64,000 nt of DNA from JBGCFO01 sp045106955 (GCA_045106955.1 JBGCFO010000001.1:62001-126000), one strand, 5' to 3'. Positions 34,429 to 44,414 are shown, counted from the first letter of the stretch. Notes: generated by a model from the sequence alone, not told the origin. Made by a program: numbers and translations.

Positions 34429-35379
34429 TTAAATTATTTTCATAGCTATTCGCATTTTTGCAGACCGCGAACTTGGGTTCGTTAGTATTTCTTTTGCACT
34501 TGGTATCAGAGGTTTTTTTGTAATAACTTTCATCCATTTATCATTTTGCTCTTCCTCTGTGTTTTTCGCGTATTTAGACCTAGCAATACGTTTTTGGGCG
34601 TTATTAATAAAAAAACTTTTAACTATCTTATCTTCTAAAGCATGAAAAGATATTGTGATAATTAATCCAGAGATGTTTAATAATTGACGAGAGTGATTTA
34701 AAAAACGTGTTAACGAATTTAGTTCATCATTCACGTAAATACGAATTGCTTGAAAAGTTTTCGTTGCAGAATCTATCTTTTTGTATCTTGTGCGTCCAAT
34801 TGCTTTTCGTACAATTTCTGCTAATCGTAGAGTGTTAACAATCGGTTCGATTTCTCGTTCTATTACAATTTTTCTAGCAATTTTTCTTGAATATCCTTCA
34901 TCTCCATATTTAAATATAATATTTGCAATTTCTTCCTCGGGTAGGTTATTAATTACTTCTTGTGCAGTTATCCCATGATTTCCCATGCGCATATCTAAAG
35001 GCCCATCTTCGTTAAAAGAAAAGCCGCGATGCGACATGTTTAATTGCATAGTAGAGACGCCTAAATCCATTATAATAGCATCAAATGATTCATTGTTTTG
35101 CGCTAGTTGAGCTCCGATATCAGAGAAATTGCCATTAAGAAAGTGAAATTTATCTTTATATTGAGCTGATAATGATTCTGAATATTGTTTAGCAATAGGA
35201 TCTTGATCCAATGCTGTTAGTTTAAATCCTTTGTTTAATATTGCTTTGCTATAACCTCCGGCTCCAAAGGTACAATCTAAAATTTTTGCTTCAAAATCAA
35301 ATAATAGATTATCCATAACCGTTTCTAGCATAACTGGTATATGAGGTTGAGTATTATTGAGCAAGCTATTTGTTGACAT
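34429..35379 (-). CDS. rsmH: 16S rRNA (cytosine(1402)-N4)-methyltransferase
   Basis: This 316-residue SAM-dependent enzyme methylates C1402 in the decoding centre of 16S rRNA. Characteristic pieces are HIPVMLETVMDNLLF, CTFGAGGYSKAIL (SAM loop), FDAIIMDLGVSTMQLN, RGFSFNEDGPLDMRMG and ISFHALEDKIVK near the end. Length is typical. It follows mraZ with 6 bases between them. Confidence 0.97.
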   Translation of the reverse strand: MSTNSLLNNTQPHIPVMLETVMDNLLFDFEAKILDCTFGAGGYSKAILNKGFKLTALDQDPIAKQYSESLSAQYKDKFHFLNGNFSDIGAQLAQNNESFDAIIMDLGVSTMQLNMSHRGFSFNEDGPLDMRMGNHGITAQEVINNLPEEEIANIIFKYGDEGYSRKIARKIVIEREIEPIVNTLRLAEIVRKAIGRTRYKKIDSATKTFQAIRIYVNDELNSLTRFLNHSRQLLNISGLIITISFHALEDKIVKSFFINNAQKRIARSKYAKNTEEEQNDKWMKVITKKPLIPSAKEILTNPSSRSAKMRIAMKII

Positions 35380-35385
35380 AGATTT

Positions 35386-35832
35386 TCAAGTATTTTTTAA
35401 TGTTAAACGATTATTTTGTGCAATTTCACGAGCCGATGATAAATATTTATCAAAAGCATCTGGATTCCACAATTCAAACATCAAACCCTTTCCTACAAAA
35501 CATACTTCATTATCAATATTTGCGTATTGAAGAAGTTTTTTAGGCAATATTACTCTTCCTTCTGCATCAAATGATAATTGCGTTGCTTCGCCTAATATAA
35601 TTGTTTCAAATGCATCACGTTCTTTAGAATATGGATCTAGATTTTGTATGATTTGATTTAATTGTTCAAATCTCATTACACCGCAAGCTTCTATGCATTT
35701 GTTACGAAATGATGGGTATACAATAATCCCATAGAGTACCTGAGAAGATAATATATTACGGTAATTCGAAGGAATTGAAACACGACCCTTTTTATCAATA
35801 TTATTAATATATTTCGATAAAAATATATCCAT
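35386..35832 (-). CDS. mraZ: transcriptional regulator MraZ
   Basis: A 148-residue protein with two SpoVT/AbrB-like halves that binds repeats in its own promoter and represses the division cluster. Each half has the DxxGR pattern: first NIDKKGRVSIPSNYR, then FDAEGRVILPKKLLQY (about residues 93-108). It is the first gene of the dcw cluster here. The upstream promoter candidate lies at 35949-35978. Confidence 0.95.
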   Translation of the reverse strand: MDIFLSKYINNIDKKGRVSIPSNYRNILSSQVLYGIIVYPSFRNKCIEACGVMRFEQLNQIIQNLDPYSKERDAFETIILGEATQLSFDAEGRVILPKKLLQYANIDNEVCFVGKGLMFELWNPDAFDKYLSSAREIAQNNRLTLKNT

Positions 35833-36356
35833 TTATACACCAATTGCAATTATATTTTTACATTCAATACAAACCTTATATAGCTCCAATGAATTTACAT
35901 AATAAACCAGATTTGGGTAAATTTGGGACTGTATGGCTTTATATGGTCATCATAATATATTGATAGGACATGAGTCAAGTGCGCTAGTAAGATTAAAGTA
36001 TTAATTTTTGTATACTATTGCGATAAAATTGCTACAAATACATCTCAATAACACTAACTCTCTCAGTATAATACGCATGGAATAAAATCTAATAATAATC
36101 TATTGATTAATTATATAAATTTACTAATTTTTTTTTACATATAGAAATACTTATTCAATAACAAAATTAATAAATTATTTGCATTCAATATTTTATTGAA
36201 GTATAAAGTTTCAATTTGAATGAGTGATTAACAACTAAACTAAGAATATTGAAATAAAAGATGATATTATTTCTAGCGCTACAAATCTTTATAAATCGAT
36301 AAAAGAGTATTTTAATCAATCAATTATATTATTTGTTAATTAAGCTAATTTTTTGA
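35833..36356. other. intergenic region upstream of mraZ
   Basis: This AT-rich stretch of 524 bases has no credible gene. It holds the mraZ promoter candidate (35949-35978) and two very short plus-strand frames (about 23 codons at 35933, 24 codons at 35893) that I do not accept as genes. No clear terminator of the ankyrin gene or direct repeats for MraZ binding were found by eye. Confidence 0.55.
35949..35978 (-). promoter_or_regulatory. sigma-70 type promoter for the mraZ/dcw cluster
   Basis: On the minus strand a TTGACT box (35973-35978) and a TATGAT box (35949-35954) are separated by 18 bases. The start of transcription would lie about 110 bases before the mraZ ATG. It is the best promoter match in the region. 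Confidence 0.5.
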
Positions 36357-37400
36357 TTAATATCTTACCCCAGCGCTATTAAGAAGCATGATAATTTGTT
36401 TTTCACGGTTATTATATGCAATATCTAAAGCTGTATTATTGCGTAAATTAAATACGCCTGGATCAATGCCTCGTAATAACAAAAACTTAGATATAAAATA
36501 ATCTTTATTTATTACAGCTACATTTAGTAAATTATTTTGATTTGCATTTAAGGTTTGAAGGGTATTGTAATAATCCAATATAGCCCTTAATGCAAATAAA
36601 TCCTTATGACTAGCTGCAAAAAACGCATTATTAATTGCAGTGGATAATTCATCTTCTGTGATCTGACGCTTTCTATTATAAAATAGATTGTCATATTGAT
36701 TTATAAATTCATTAGTTAATTGAGTTTGACTTGCATTAATGAATATACTATAAAATTTACGAAATTGAGCAATATATTGAGAATAATCCATTAATCTACC
36801 TCGAGCCTTTGGAGTGATTTTGTCAAGAATTACATCATCAGGCTTATCAAGCATAATAATTAACTCGCTTTTCGTAAATTCCTTCTTTATTTTTGCTTCT
36901 TTTGCAGCTCTAATTGCAGCTCTTTTTTTGGCCGCTATTTTTATCTGCTCTGCTTTTGTTAAATGTTTCTTTTTATGGTTAGTTTGTTTTTTGATTTCAA
37001 TTGGTTTAATTGGTATATCTTTTACATTTTCATGTAAGTCTTTTTTTTCAATTGGAATTGTCAAATCATCTTCAACTATAATTTTTTGATCTTCTATAAA
37101 ATTTTCTATAGCATCTTCTATTGTATGAATTGTGCCTACAAAATTGTTATCTTCAGTTTTTTCTTTATTAGGTTTTTCAGTTGATTTTTTAGAAGTTGTA
37201 TTAGCTGAATTTTTAACTACAGATTTTGCTTGGTGACGATTGCGTGATTTAGTATTATAGGGATTCGTGGTGGTTTTTTGTGAATTTTGCAATTGATTTG
37301 AACTAATATTCTTTTCCAGATCTATCTGGGTATTGGCGCATACATTATTGGTAGATAGAAAAAAAATAATAGATGTAATAATAAAATTATTTCTTATCAT
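36357..37400 (-). CDS. exported protein with basic linker and C-terminal ankyrin-type repeats
   Basis: A protein of 347 residues from the ATG at 37400, which starts a clean signal peptide (MIRNNFIITSIIFFLS, cut after VCA). An earlier in-frame ATG at 37442 would overlap the upstream gene by 56 bases. The middle (about 40-190) is low-complexity and rich in lysine, asparagine and glutamate, with a KKHLTKAEQIKIAAKKR-like helix. The end (about 260-347) has two to three ankyrin-like units: NNLLNVAVINKDYFISKFLL, then GIDPGVFNLRNNTALDIAYN. Ankyrin proteins in Rickettsiales often meet host targets, but this one is translationally linked to the PopZ-like gene. The function is unknown. Confidence 0.72.
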   Translation of the reverse strand: MIRNNFIITSIIFFLSTNNVCANTQIDLEKNISSNQLQNSQKTTTNPYNTKSRNRHQAKSVVKNSANTTSKKSTEKPNKEKTEDNNFVGTIHTIEDAIENFIEDQKIIVEDDLTIPIEKKDLHENVKDIPIKPIEIKKQTNHKKKHLTKAEQIKIAAKKRAAIRAAKEAKIKKEFTKSELIIMLDKPDDVILDKITPKARGRLMDYSQYIAQFRKFYSIFINASQTQLTNEFINQYDNLFYNRKRQITEDELSTAINNAFFAASHKDLFALRAILDYYNTLQTLNANQNNLLNVAVINKDYFISKFLLLRGIDPGVFNLRNNTALDIAYNNREKQIIMLLNSAGVRY

Positions 37401-37950
37401 TTGGAATGAGTTTTTTAATTTCTTTTTCAACCAATTCTTCAACTAAAGATGGTAAGTTCTGATCTAACCATTTTTTTAATTGAGGTCTTATCAGTTCAAT
37501 CATAAATTCTTCAATTGAACTACTACTATCTTTACGCTGATATTGATTAACTTCAATAGATTTTACTTTATTTGTAAATTTTTTTAAAGTATTTACAGTA
37601 TCTGTTGCTGATTTATTAGAAATTAAAGCCTCATCATTGCTATAATATTTGTTATCATCTGAGACCAATTGAGTTAATTCAAGTACATCTGGCGCTTTGG
37701 TATTTTTATCATTTTTATTTGATGTTTCAACGTTATCATAATAGCTGCCTTCATTTTGATAAAGAAATTTACTTGTATCGTGATTATCAGATTTTGTTTG
37801 AAATGGTTCTAATTCAGAAATGTTAGAATTTTTACTTTGCTTGTCTTTTTCATTATTATCAGCATCAGCAATATTTTTTTTACGTTTATCAATAATGGTT
37901 TTAATAGATTTTAGTATATCATCAATAGATGCATCTTTATTTTTACGCAT
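37387..37950 (-). CDS. popZ: PopZ-like polar organising protein (DUF2497)
   Basis: A 187-residue protein with the PopZ layout. A short N-terminal helix (DASIDDILKSIKTIID) is followed by a long acidic and polar disordered linker (about 30-140). The C-terminal helical assembly region is SIEEFMIELIRPQLKKWLDQ, then NLPSLVEELVEKEIKKL. PopZ forms polar networks that hold chromosome partition proteins; MipZ is present in this window. Its end overlaps the start of the ankyrin-type gene by 14 bases, and tolC begins 20 bases upstream on the same strand. Confidence 0.85.
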   Translation of the reverse strand: MRKNKDASIDDILKSIKTIIDKRKKNIADADNNEKDKQSKNSNISELEPFQTKSDNHDTSKFLYQNEGSYYDNVETSNKNDKNTKAPDVLELTQLVSDDNKYYSNDEALISNKSATDTVNTLKKFTNKVKSIEVNQYQRKDSSSSIEEFMIELIRPQLKKWLDQNLPSLVEELVEKEIKKLIPNDKK

Positions 37951-37970
37951 ATTTTTTTAACCTATTTAAT

Positions 37971-39347
37971 TTACAAAATACGCAGCTTCGCATTTTTGAG
38001 TTCCAATGTAGGATTAAATGCTGTTAAGTTTTCAATGCCTAGCACGCCAGGTATCCATTGTCCAAGCAAAGCAAATATTTGCATACCAGATAATATATAA
38101 GCTTTTTCAGCATCAACATGAGATCTTTTCGCCTTGTTTAGTTGATCTTGCGCCTGCAAAACTTCTAGAATTGATTTTGTTCCAACCCTCTCGCCTTCCA
38201 TAGTTCCATTGTAGGATATTTGAGCTGATTTAACACCTTCTTCTGTAGAGGTAATATTTGATTTTGCAGCAAGAAATCCTTCCCAAAAGTTCGTTGCATC
38301 TGCATAATCTTTTTTCATTGCATTGTCTAGGCCTACCACAGCAGTTCTTGCTTGATACTTACTAGATCTAATCTGAACATAATCTGCACCACCTTTGCTT
38401 AATATAGGAACTGTAATATTAATGGCAGATTGTGTAGCTTTAGCTCTAGATGGCTGACTTGCAGACGCTTGAGGACGCGCTTTATAAAAAGCATCTGTTG
38501 TAGTTATTTGTAGAGCAACTTTTGGCAGCAATGCTGATTGAGCAACTAAAACCCTAGCATTCGCAGCTTGAACTTGATCTTTTGCAGAGATTAACGCAGG
38601 ATTATGTTGCAATGACAATTGATAAAATTCATCAAATGAATTCGGTAAATTATTTGGCATTTCTGGTAGAGTGATATTTTCTGGCTCTAATTCAAAAGTT
38701 TTTAGAAACGATGCTCTAGCGCTTTGAAGATTAGCATATGCATTTATTTTTTCTGTTTGAGAATTTGCATATCCAGCTTGAGCCGTTGCAAGATCAGTAT
38801 CAGTTGCTTCTCCTACGTGTAGTCTGATGGAAACAGCATCTAATTGTGTTTTACTATTATCTAACATTATTTGAGCAATTTTATATTTCTCCTGCCACTC
38901 ATAATAATCCAAATACGTTTGTATCATTTTAAGAATTATCTGTTGTTCTTTGAAATAATATTCTGCTATATATGCTCTTATAGCAGATTGAGTTGCCTTA
39001 AGATTTGGAATTGAACCGTCTCCAAATATATTTTGATTAATAGATAAAATATTATTATGCGAGCGAGTATCATAGCTATTATAAGGAGCCCCAGGTGTTG
39101 ATTTTGTTTTATTTTTAGCTTTATTACCGCTAAATTGCATAGTAATATCTGGTAAAAATCTTGTAACAGCTGTTGGAAATGCTTGAATTTGAGTTAAAAA
39201 TTCTATTCTTTGTAATTTTAACTCATCATTTGTATCGTATGCTGATTTTAAGGCTTCTTGCAATGTCATGCAAAAGGCTAATAAAGGAGAATTAACAGAA
39301 AAAATCACTAGAACAAAAGCTAGACATCGAATCTTAAATTTATACAT
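37971..39347 (-). CDS. tolC: TolC family outer membrane channel
   Basis: A 458-residue outer membrane factor with a signal peptide (residues 1-26). Two repeated OEP halves follow: MTLQEALKSAYDTNDELK, then the second about residue 230. Long alpha-helical segments form the periplasmic tunnel, for example GEATDTDLATAQAGYANSQT and the equivalent GERVGTKSILEVLQAQDQL. It would connect RND or type I transporters to the outside; the adaptor at 1356-2372 is a plausible partner. The pair of helical repeats in TolC is clear. Confidence 0.94.
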   Translation of the reverse strand: MYKFKIRCLAFVLVIFSVNSPLLAFCMTLQEALKSAYDTNDELKLQRIEFLTQIQAFPTAVTRFLPDITMQFSGNKAKNKTKSTPGAPYNSYDTRSHNNILSINQNIFGDGSIPNLKATQSAIRAYIAEYYFKEQQIILKMIQTYLDYYEWQEKYKIAQIMLDNSKTQLDAVSIRLHVGEATDTDLATAQAGYANSQTEKINAYANLQSARASFLKTFELEPENITLPEMPNNLPNSFDEFYQLSLQHNPALISAKDQVQAANARVLVAQSALLPKVALQITTTDAFYKARPQASASQPSRAKATQSAINITVPILSKGGADYVQIRSSKYQARTAVVGLDNAMKKDYADATNFWEGFLAAKSNITSTEEGVKSAQISYNGTMEGERVGTKSILEVLQAQDQLNKAKRSHVDAEKAYILSGMQIFALLGQWIPGVLGIENLTAFNPTLELKNAKLRIL

Positions 39348-39585
39348 AAATTTCTAAGTAATTGCTTATTAAATGATTATAAAAAAATGCCAAATTCATC
39401 AATAGATTTAGCAAGATTATATAAATAAACAACATTTATTGTGATATGTTGATCATATAATTATTGTATCTCTAAGTAGATGATATTAAATTTTACAAAT
39501 AAAGCAACATATAATATTTCATTTTGCTTGTATTATATTCTATTTATATTTTGTTCGGCAAATTTAGCAAATTCACTATTTATAT

Positions 39586-40317
39586 CTAAGATATTTGTGA
39601 TAAAATTTGGTCTTGTATAGCAAATAATTCTTGAGTTTTAGATTGAGCTAAATTTAACATTGATATAAACTGCTCTTGAGTAAAACTGGTTTTTTCTGCC
39701 GTAGATTGTATCTCGACTATTTTTCCATCTTTTGTAAATACAAAATTTGCATCTACTTGAGCGTCTTTATCCTCTTGATAATCTAAGTCCACAATGATTT
39801 CGTTATTGTAGATTCCGCAAGAAATTGCTGCAATTTGATCGATCATTATATTTTGCTTAATTTTCTTTTTTTTAATTAAAGAATTAACTAGCAAATTTAA
39901 TGCTACATAGCTTCCAGTGATAGCAGTCACGCGCGTTCCACCATCTGCATTAATTACATCACAATCAATAACGATTTGACGTTGATTTAATTTGTTTAGA
40001 TTAATAACAGATCTTAACGATCTACCAATTAGTCTTTGTATTTCTTGTGTTCTCGATGATTGCTTACCAATCACAGCTTCTCTTTTTACCCTTGTATGAG
40101 TCGAAGAAGGGAGTAAGCTATATTCTGCCGTCAACCAACCATGGTCTAAGCCGCGTAAAAAATAAGGCGTGGATTCTTCGTATGTTGCACAGCACAATAT
40201 TTCAGTATTACCACATTTAATAATACATGAACTTTCGTGATGAACGGAAGTGTGAGTTTTAATTGTAATATCACGTATTTGATCGTTTAATCTTTTCGAC
40301 GGTCTAATTGATTTCAT
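39586..40317 (-). CDS. rph: ribonuclease PH
   Basis: This 243-residue phosphorolytic exonuclease trims tRNA 3' ends. Family segments are SIRPSKRLNDQIRDITI, GLDHGWLTAEYSLLPSSTHTR in parts, RLIGRSLRSVINL, VIDCDVINADGGTRVTAITG and VDLDYQEDKDAQVD. The length is typical. It is divergent from grpE. Confidence 0.97.
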   Translation of the reverse strand: MKSIRPSKRLNDQIRDITIKTHTSVHHESSCIIKCGNTEILCCATYEESTPYFLRGLDHGWLTAEYSLLPSSTHTRVKREAVIGKQSSRTQEIQRLIGRSLRSVINLNKLNQRQIVIDCDVINADGGTRVTAITGSYVALNLLVNSLIKKKKIKQNIMIDQIAAISCGIYNNEIIVDLDYQEDKDAQVDANFVFTKDGKIVEIQSTAEKTSFTQEQFISMLNLAQSKTQELFAIQDQILSQIS

Positions 40318-40364
40318 AAATTTTGTTAAATTATTAGTATTTTTAATTAAGCTAATGAATATCT

Positions 40365-40394
40365 CTTGAAAAAAAACTCAATGGAACTAATATT
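40365..40394 (+). promoter_or_regulatory. candidate heat-shock (RpoH) promoter for grpE
   Basis: A CTTGAA box (40365-40370) is followed after 16 bases by CTAATATT (40387-40394). This is close to the alphaproteobacterial RpoH pattern (CTTGAA, then CYTATnT-like). It lies about 40 bases before the grpE ATG, a suitable distance. The -10 match is imperfect. Confidence 0.4.
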
Positions 40395-40432
40395 AGTATA
40401 AGTAAAATAAATGTACAATAAATAATATATTT

Positions 40433-41080
40433 ATGAAAGACTCAGATAAAAAAACAAACAATGATTTTAGTGAAAACATTGTGCATCAGAATAACAATGA
40501 TAAAGAAAATTTAGATAATGATAGTGCAAAGGATTCTGATCGTGAAAATGAATCTAATGAAGATATATCAAGCGAAAGCGAGTCAACTTTAGAACTAGAA
40601 GAATCTGATAATCAAGAAATTGTCAATCATTTGGAATCTAAGATTAAAGATTTGGAAAACCAAATATTGAGATTAGCAGCAGATGCAGAAAATGCCCGCA
40701 AACGCTATGAAAAAATGATAAAAGACTCAGAAATTTATGCGGTTAGTAATTTTGCAAAAGATTTATTATCTGTAATGGATAGCTTATCCATGGCAATTGG
40801 TCATGGGGTTGGTAGTCAAAATACCCAAGTTCAAAAAATTATGGAAGGGGTTAACATTACCAAAAAAGAACTCAGCTCTGTATTTAATAAGCATAAATTA
40901 GAAGAAATTATTGCAAAACCTGGAGATATATTTGATTATAATATTCATAATGCAATTTCGCAAACTCAATCAGATGATTATAAAAATAATGAAATAGTTA
41001 GCGTTATGCAGTCTGGTTACAGACTTAACCATCGTTTGTTACGACCAGCTATGGTTGTTGTAGCTAAAAATATAGCTTAA
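40433..41080 (+). CDS. grpE: nucleotide exchange factor GrpE
   Basis: A 215-residue cochaperone that releases ADP from DnaK. The acidic disordered N terminus (about 1-70) is longer than usual. A long dimerisation helix is followed by LAADAENARKRYEKMIKDSE, NFAKDLLSVMDSLSMAI, then the beta domain with GDIFDYNIHNAISQ and SGYRLNHRLLRPAMVVVAK. A heat-shock promoter candidate precedes it. Confidence 0.96.
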   Translation: MKDSDKKTNNDFSENIVHQNNNDKENLDNDSAKDSDRENESNEDISSESESTLELEESDNQEIVNHLESKIKDLENQILRLAADAENARKRYEKMIKDSEIYAVSNFAKDLLSVMDSLSMAIGHGVGSQNTQVQKIMEGVNITKKELSSVFNKHKLEEIIAKPGDIFDYNIHNAISQTQSDDYKNNEIVSVMQSGYRLNHRLLRPAMVVVAKNIA

Positions 41081-41098
41081 CTTTTATTAATACTAAAC

Positions 41099-42274
41099 AT
41101 GTGTAAAAAAATATGCGCTAGTTTCAAATATATAATATGTTATGTATTTGTGCACTTACTCTTTCTTGCTAATCCTAATTGCTTAGCTAATAGCAATTCT
41201 ATTATTAATTCAACATTCTTTATTAATGACTTATATATAGAAGCGAAAGGATATAACATATATGAAGCCAAAATACGAGCTAATGACTTGGGTATGCGCA
41301 GAGCATTATCGATGGTTGCAAGTCAATATGGAATTCAAGAAATTGATTTAGATAATATTCTATATCAAGAGCTCTTAGATAGTTTTAACATTAGCAAAGT
41401 CATAAATGAATCAATAAACGATGGTAAGTATAGTGCTGCTGTAAATTATAGCTATCATTTATACGAAGTACAAAAATTATTGTTTAAATATTCCGTGGAT
41501 ATTCCGCAAGATATTAATTACACATATTTAGTGATACCTATATTTAAGCAAAAAAATTTGATTAGAATCTTCAATGACAATAGTATATGGTCTAAGACTT
41601 GGGCTGATAGTCGTGAGCTATTAAAGCAAAATGACATGATATATCCAAGAGCTACAAATGTTATAAAACAATATATCACACCACAAAACATATTGAGTTT
41701 AAGTTTTAATGATATTATTTCTGTTTTTAATTCATTGATTGTCAAAAACATTGTTCTTGTGGTATATGAATATTTTACAGATTTTCATACTGGTCAAAGT
41801 ATTTTACAAATAAAATATATTGCAATATCACATGACGACCACACTGAAACATTTAAAGAATATCGTATTAATTCTGATACTGATATTTCTAAATTAACTC
41901 AATACATTGTCCTAGATACAATCAAAATGTATGGCAATCATGAAATAGATACGTCTTTATCATTGAGTGAGGTAGAACAAGTAGCAAATGTTCTAGACGA
42001 TAATCAAACTGAATTACCTGGTATGAGAAAAATAATATTTCATGCGTCAATTTTTACAGAAGAAGAGCTAAATATAATAGAGCAAAAGCTATATAATATT
42101 GAAGAGATAGAAGAGTTTTCATTATTGGCAGTAGGAGGCAAAGAATATGTTATTACAGTATTCACCAAATATAATAACTATGATTTAGCCAAAGGTTTTT
42201 ATATAAATCACCTTAGCTTTAAAGAAGTAGATGGCACTTATATATTATTAAATATTACAGATAAAGGTGCATGA
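41099..42274 (+). CDS. exported DUF2066-like protein
   Basis: A 391-residue protein with a signal peptide (about residues 1-30, ending LANPNCLAN). The first half resembles DUF2066: LYIEAKGYNIYEAKIRANDL, then RRALSMVASQYGI, and YSAAVNYSYHLYEVQKLL. Members are periplasmic proteins of unknown role in proteobacteria. It lies between grpE (18-base gap) and the permease gene, overlapping the latter by 8 bases, so the three may form one transcript. No catalytic motif is visible. Confidence 0.65.
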   Translation: MCKKICASFKYIICYVFVHLLFLANPNCLANSNSIINSTFFINDLYIEAKGYNIYEAKIRANDLGMRRALSMVASQYGIQEIDLDNILYQELLDSFNISKVINESINDGKYSAAVNYSYHLYEVQKLLFKYSVDIPQDINYTYLVIPIFKQKNLIRIFNDNSIWSKTWADSRELLKQNDMIYPRATNVIKQYITPQNILSLSFNDIISVFNSLIVKNIVLVVYEYFTDFHTGQSILQIKYIAISHDDHTETFKEYRINSDTDISKLTQYIVLDTIKMYGNHEIDTSLSLSEVEQVANVLDDNQTELPGMRKIIFHASIFTEEELNIIEQKLYNIEEIEEFSLLAVGGKEYVITVFTKYNNYDLAKGFYINHLSFKEVDGTYILLNITDKGA

Positions 42275-43328
42275 TCGTATTGTGAATAAGATATTTTTTT
42301 GGCTAGCTATAGCTAGCATTAACATGTTATTTTTATATTTGACGTTTAATGTTTGTATGTTATTTTTTATATCTTTCATAATAGCATATATGTTGCAGCC
42401 AGTAGTAAATTTTATTTGTCGCATATCTCAATTTCCAAGATTGTTAGTTTCATCTTTAGTTTTTGCAATATTTGTATTTACAAGCATCATATTATTATCT
42501 ATCTTGATACCTCTTGTGTATTCGCAAATTGCTCTTTTAATAATTAGAATACCCCAGTATTTTCATTATATACAAGAGTCTTTTATACCTATTGTTAACG
42601 ATCAATTATCTAATCTAGACCCTCAGATTAGCAATAAAATATCAAATATTCTTAATGACGCGCTAAATAATTTATTAGAATTTATTAGTTCAGTAGTAAA
42701 TCATACTTGGGATTACACTGTTAAAACCGTTGGTATTATATTGTTTATTTTATTAGTCCCTGTTTTATTATTTTATTTTATGCGAGATTGGAATTGTATG
42801 ATCCAATCAATTGACTCAGTTCTTCCACTTAAGCATAAAAGTAAAATTAATGAAATTATCATTAAAATTCATTTATTGCTAGCGTCTTATATCAGAGGTC
42901 AGTTAAATATCTGTTTCTTGCTAGCTGCATTTTATTCTATTAGCTTCACTTTGATTGGATTAGACTTTGGTATTATAATAGGAATATTTTCTGGCATATC
43001 TTTAATCATTCCTTTTATAGGAGTGATCATGTCTATTGTAATTAGTACAATTGTATCATATTTTACTTTTTCTGTATCGATTCATATGCTATATGTATTG
43101 ATCATATATCTCGTTGGTCACATAACAGAGAGTTACATATTATCTCCTAAGATTATTGGCAATAATATTGGATTGCACCCTTTGTGGATATTATTTTCTA
43201 TATTCTCAATGCATCATCTCTTTGGTATATTAGGAGCGCTATTCGCTATACCAATTGCTGGTATTATTAAAATTCTTGTTACAGATGCTCTTAAATTCTA
43301 CAAAACCAGTAGAGTTTACAACTATTGA
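42267..43328 (+). CDS. AI-2E/PerM family permease
   Basis: A 353-residue membrane protein of the AI-2E exporter (PerM/YhhT) family. Seven or eight helices are visible. The family region with LLASYIRGQLNICFLLAAFY is followed by helices including GIIIGIFSGISLIIPFIGVI and near the end ILGALFAIPIAGIIKIL. It starts at GTG 42267, eight bases inside the preceding gene; a second GTG at 42282 could also serve. The substrate is unknown. Confidence 0.88.
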   Translation: MHDRIVNKIFFWLAIASINMLFLYLTFNVCMLFFISFIIAYMLQPVVNFICRISQFPRLLVSSLVFAIFVFTSIILLSILIPLVYSQIALLIIRIPQYFHYIQESFIPIVNDQLSNLDPQISNKISNILNDALNNLLEFISSVVNHTWDYTVKTVGIILFILLVPVLLFYFMRDWNCMIQSIDSVLPLKHKSKINEIIIKIHLLLASYIRGQLNICFLLAAFYSISFTLIGLDFGIIIGIFSGISLIIPFIGVIMSIVISTIVSYFTFSVSIHMLYVLIIYLVGHITESYILSPKIIGNNIGLHPLWILFSIFSMHHLFGILGALFAIPIAGIIKILVTDALKFYKTSRVYNY

Positions 43329-43388
43329 CTCTAAAAATCGGTAGAAGTACAATAGACTCCAGTAAAATAGATTCAAGTTAAGTTTCTT

Positions 43389-44414
43389 ATGTTAAACCAA
43401 ATTTTAGATGAATTAAATTTTCAGATTAATTCTGTTACAACTTCTCAAGAATTGCAAAAATTGAAAATATCATTTCTTGGTAAAAAGAGCTTGATAAATC
43501 AAGAAATGTCTAAATTAAAAGATTTAGGGCAAGAAGAAAGAAAGCATGTTGGTCAGGAAATCAATAAAATAAAAATCAAGATTCAAGAGATAATTGATGC
43601 TCAAGAGCATTTTATTAAAGACAAGGAATTAAATGAGCAATTGATGCAAGAGAGGATAGATCTAACAATAGATGCAAGGCAAAAAAATTTAGGTAGTATA
43701 CATCCAATAACTCAATGTCTTGAAGAGTTGTTGCAAATTTTTTCAAAGTTTGGTTTTGTACAAAAAGATGGTCCAAACATTGAAAGTGATTGGTATAACT
43801 TTGAAGCTTTAAATATACCAAAAAATCATCCAGCAAGACAAATGCATGACACATTCTATCTTCGCAATGGTCATTTATTAAGAACTCACACTTCCAATGT
43901 ACAAATTCGCACTATGGAATCTCAAGAACCTCCAATTAGAATAGTTTCAGCTGGAAGAGTATATAGATCAGATTCAGATGCAACTCATACACCAGTCTTT
44001 CATCAAATAGAAGGCTTGGTTGTTGATCGCAATATTAATATGTCTCATCTAAAATATGTAATTATTGAATTTATCAAAGATTTTTTTGAAAAGCCTGATA
44101 TCCAAATTCAATTTAGACCAAGTTTTTTCCCGTTTACAGAACCATCTGCTGAGGTTGATATTGCAATTGATGGTAGTAATTGGCTCGAAGTATTAGGTTG
44201 TGGCATGGTTCATCCAAAAGTTTTGCAAAATGTAAATATAGATCCAGACAAATATCAAGCATTTGCTTTTGGTTTAGGAGTGGAGCGTTTTGCGATGCTT
44301 AAATACGGAATATCTGATTTACGAGAATTTTTTGATGGCGATATGCGCTGGATTAAACATTACAATTTTGATGCTTTTGATGTGCCAAATTTAGCTAGGG
44401 GGTTAACTAAATGA
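43389..44414 (+). CDS. pheS: phenylalanine--tRNA ligase alpha subunit
   Basis: A 341-residue class II synthetase subunit. An N-terminal coiled coil (about 1-90) contacts the tRNA. The catalytic core has [24 protein letters not shown], the motif 2 loop [20 protein letters not shown], and [17 protein letters not shown] and [14 protein letters not shown] (motif 3). Its stop overlaps the pheT start by four bases, so the subunits are made together. Confidence 0.98.
   Translation: MLNQILDELNFQINSVTTSQELQKLKISFLGKKSLINQEMSKLKDLGQEERKHVGQEINKIKIKIQEIIDAQEHFIKDKELNEQLMQERIDLTIDARQKNLGSIHPITQCLEELLQIFSKFGFVQKDGPNIESDWYNFEALNIPKNHPARQMHDTFYLRNGHLLRTHTSNVQIRTMESQEPPIRIVSAGRVYRSDSDATHTPVFHQIEGLVVDRNINMSHLKYVIIEFIKDFFEKPDIQIQFRPSFFPFTEPSAEVDIAIDGSNWLEVLGCGMVHPKVLQNVNIDPDKYQAFAFGLGVERFAMLKYGISDLREFFDGDMRWIKHYNFDAFDVPNLARGLTK

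Noticed and set aside
35893..36001. Two short plus-strand frames (24 and 23 codons) upstream of mraZ
   Set aside because: No ribosome site, they overlap the mraZ promoter candidate, and the composition looks random.
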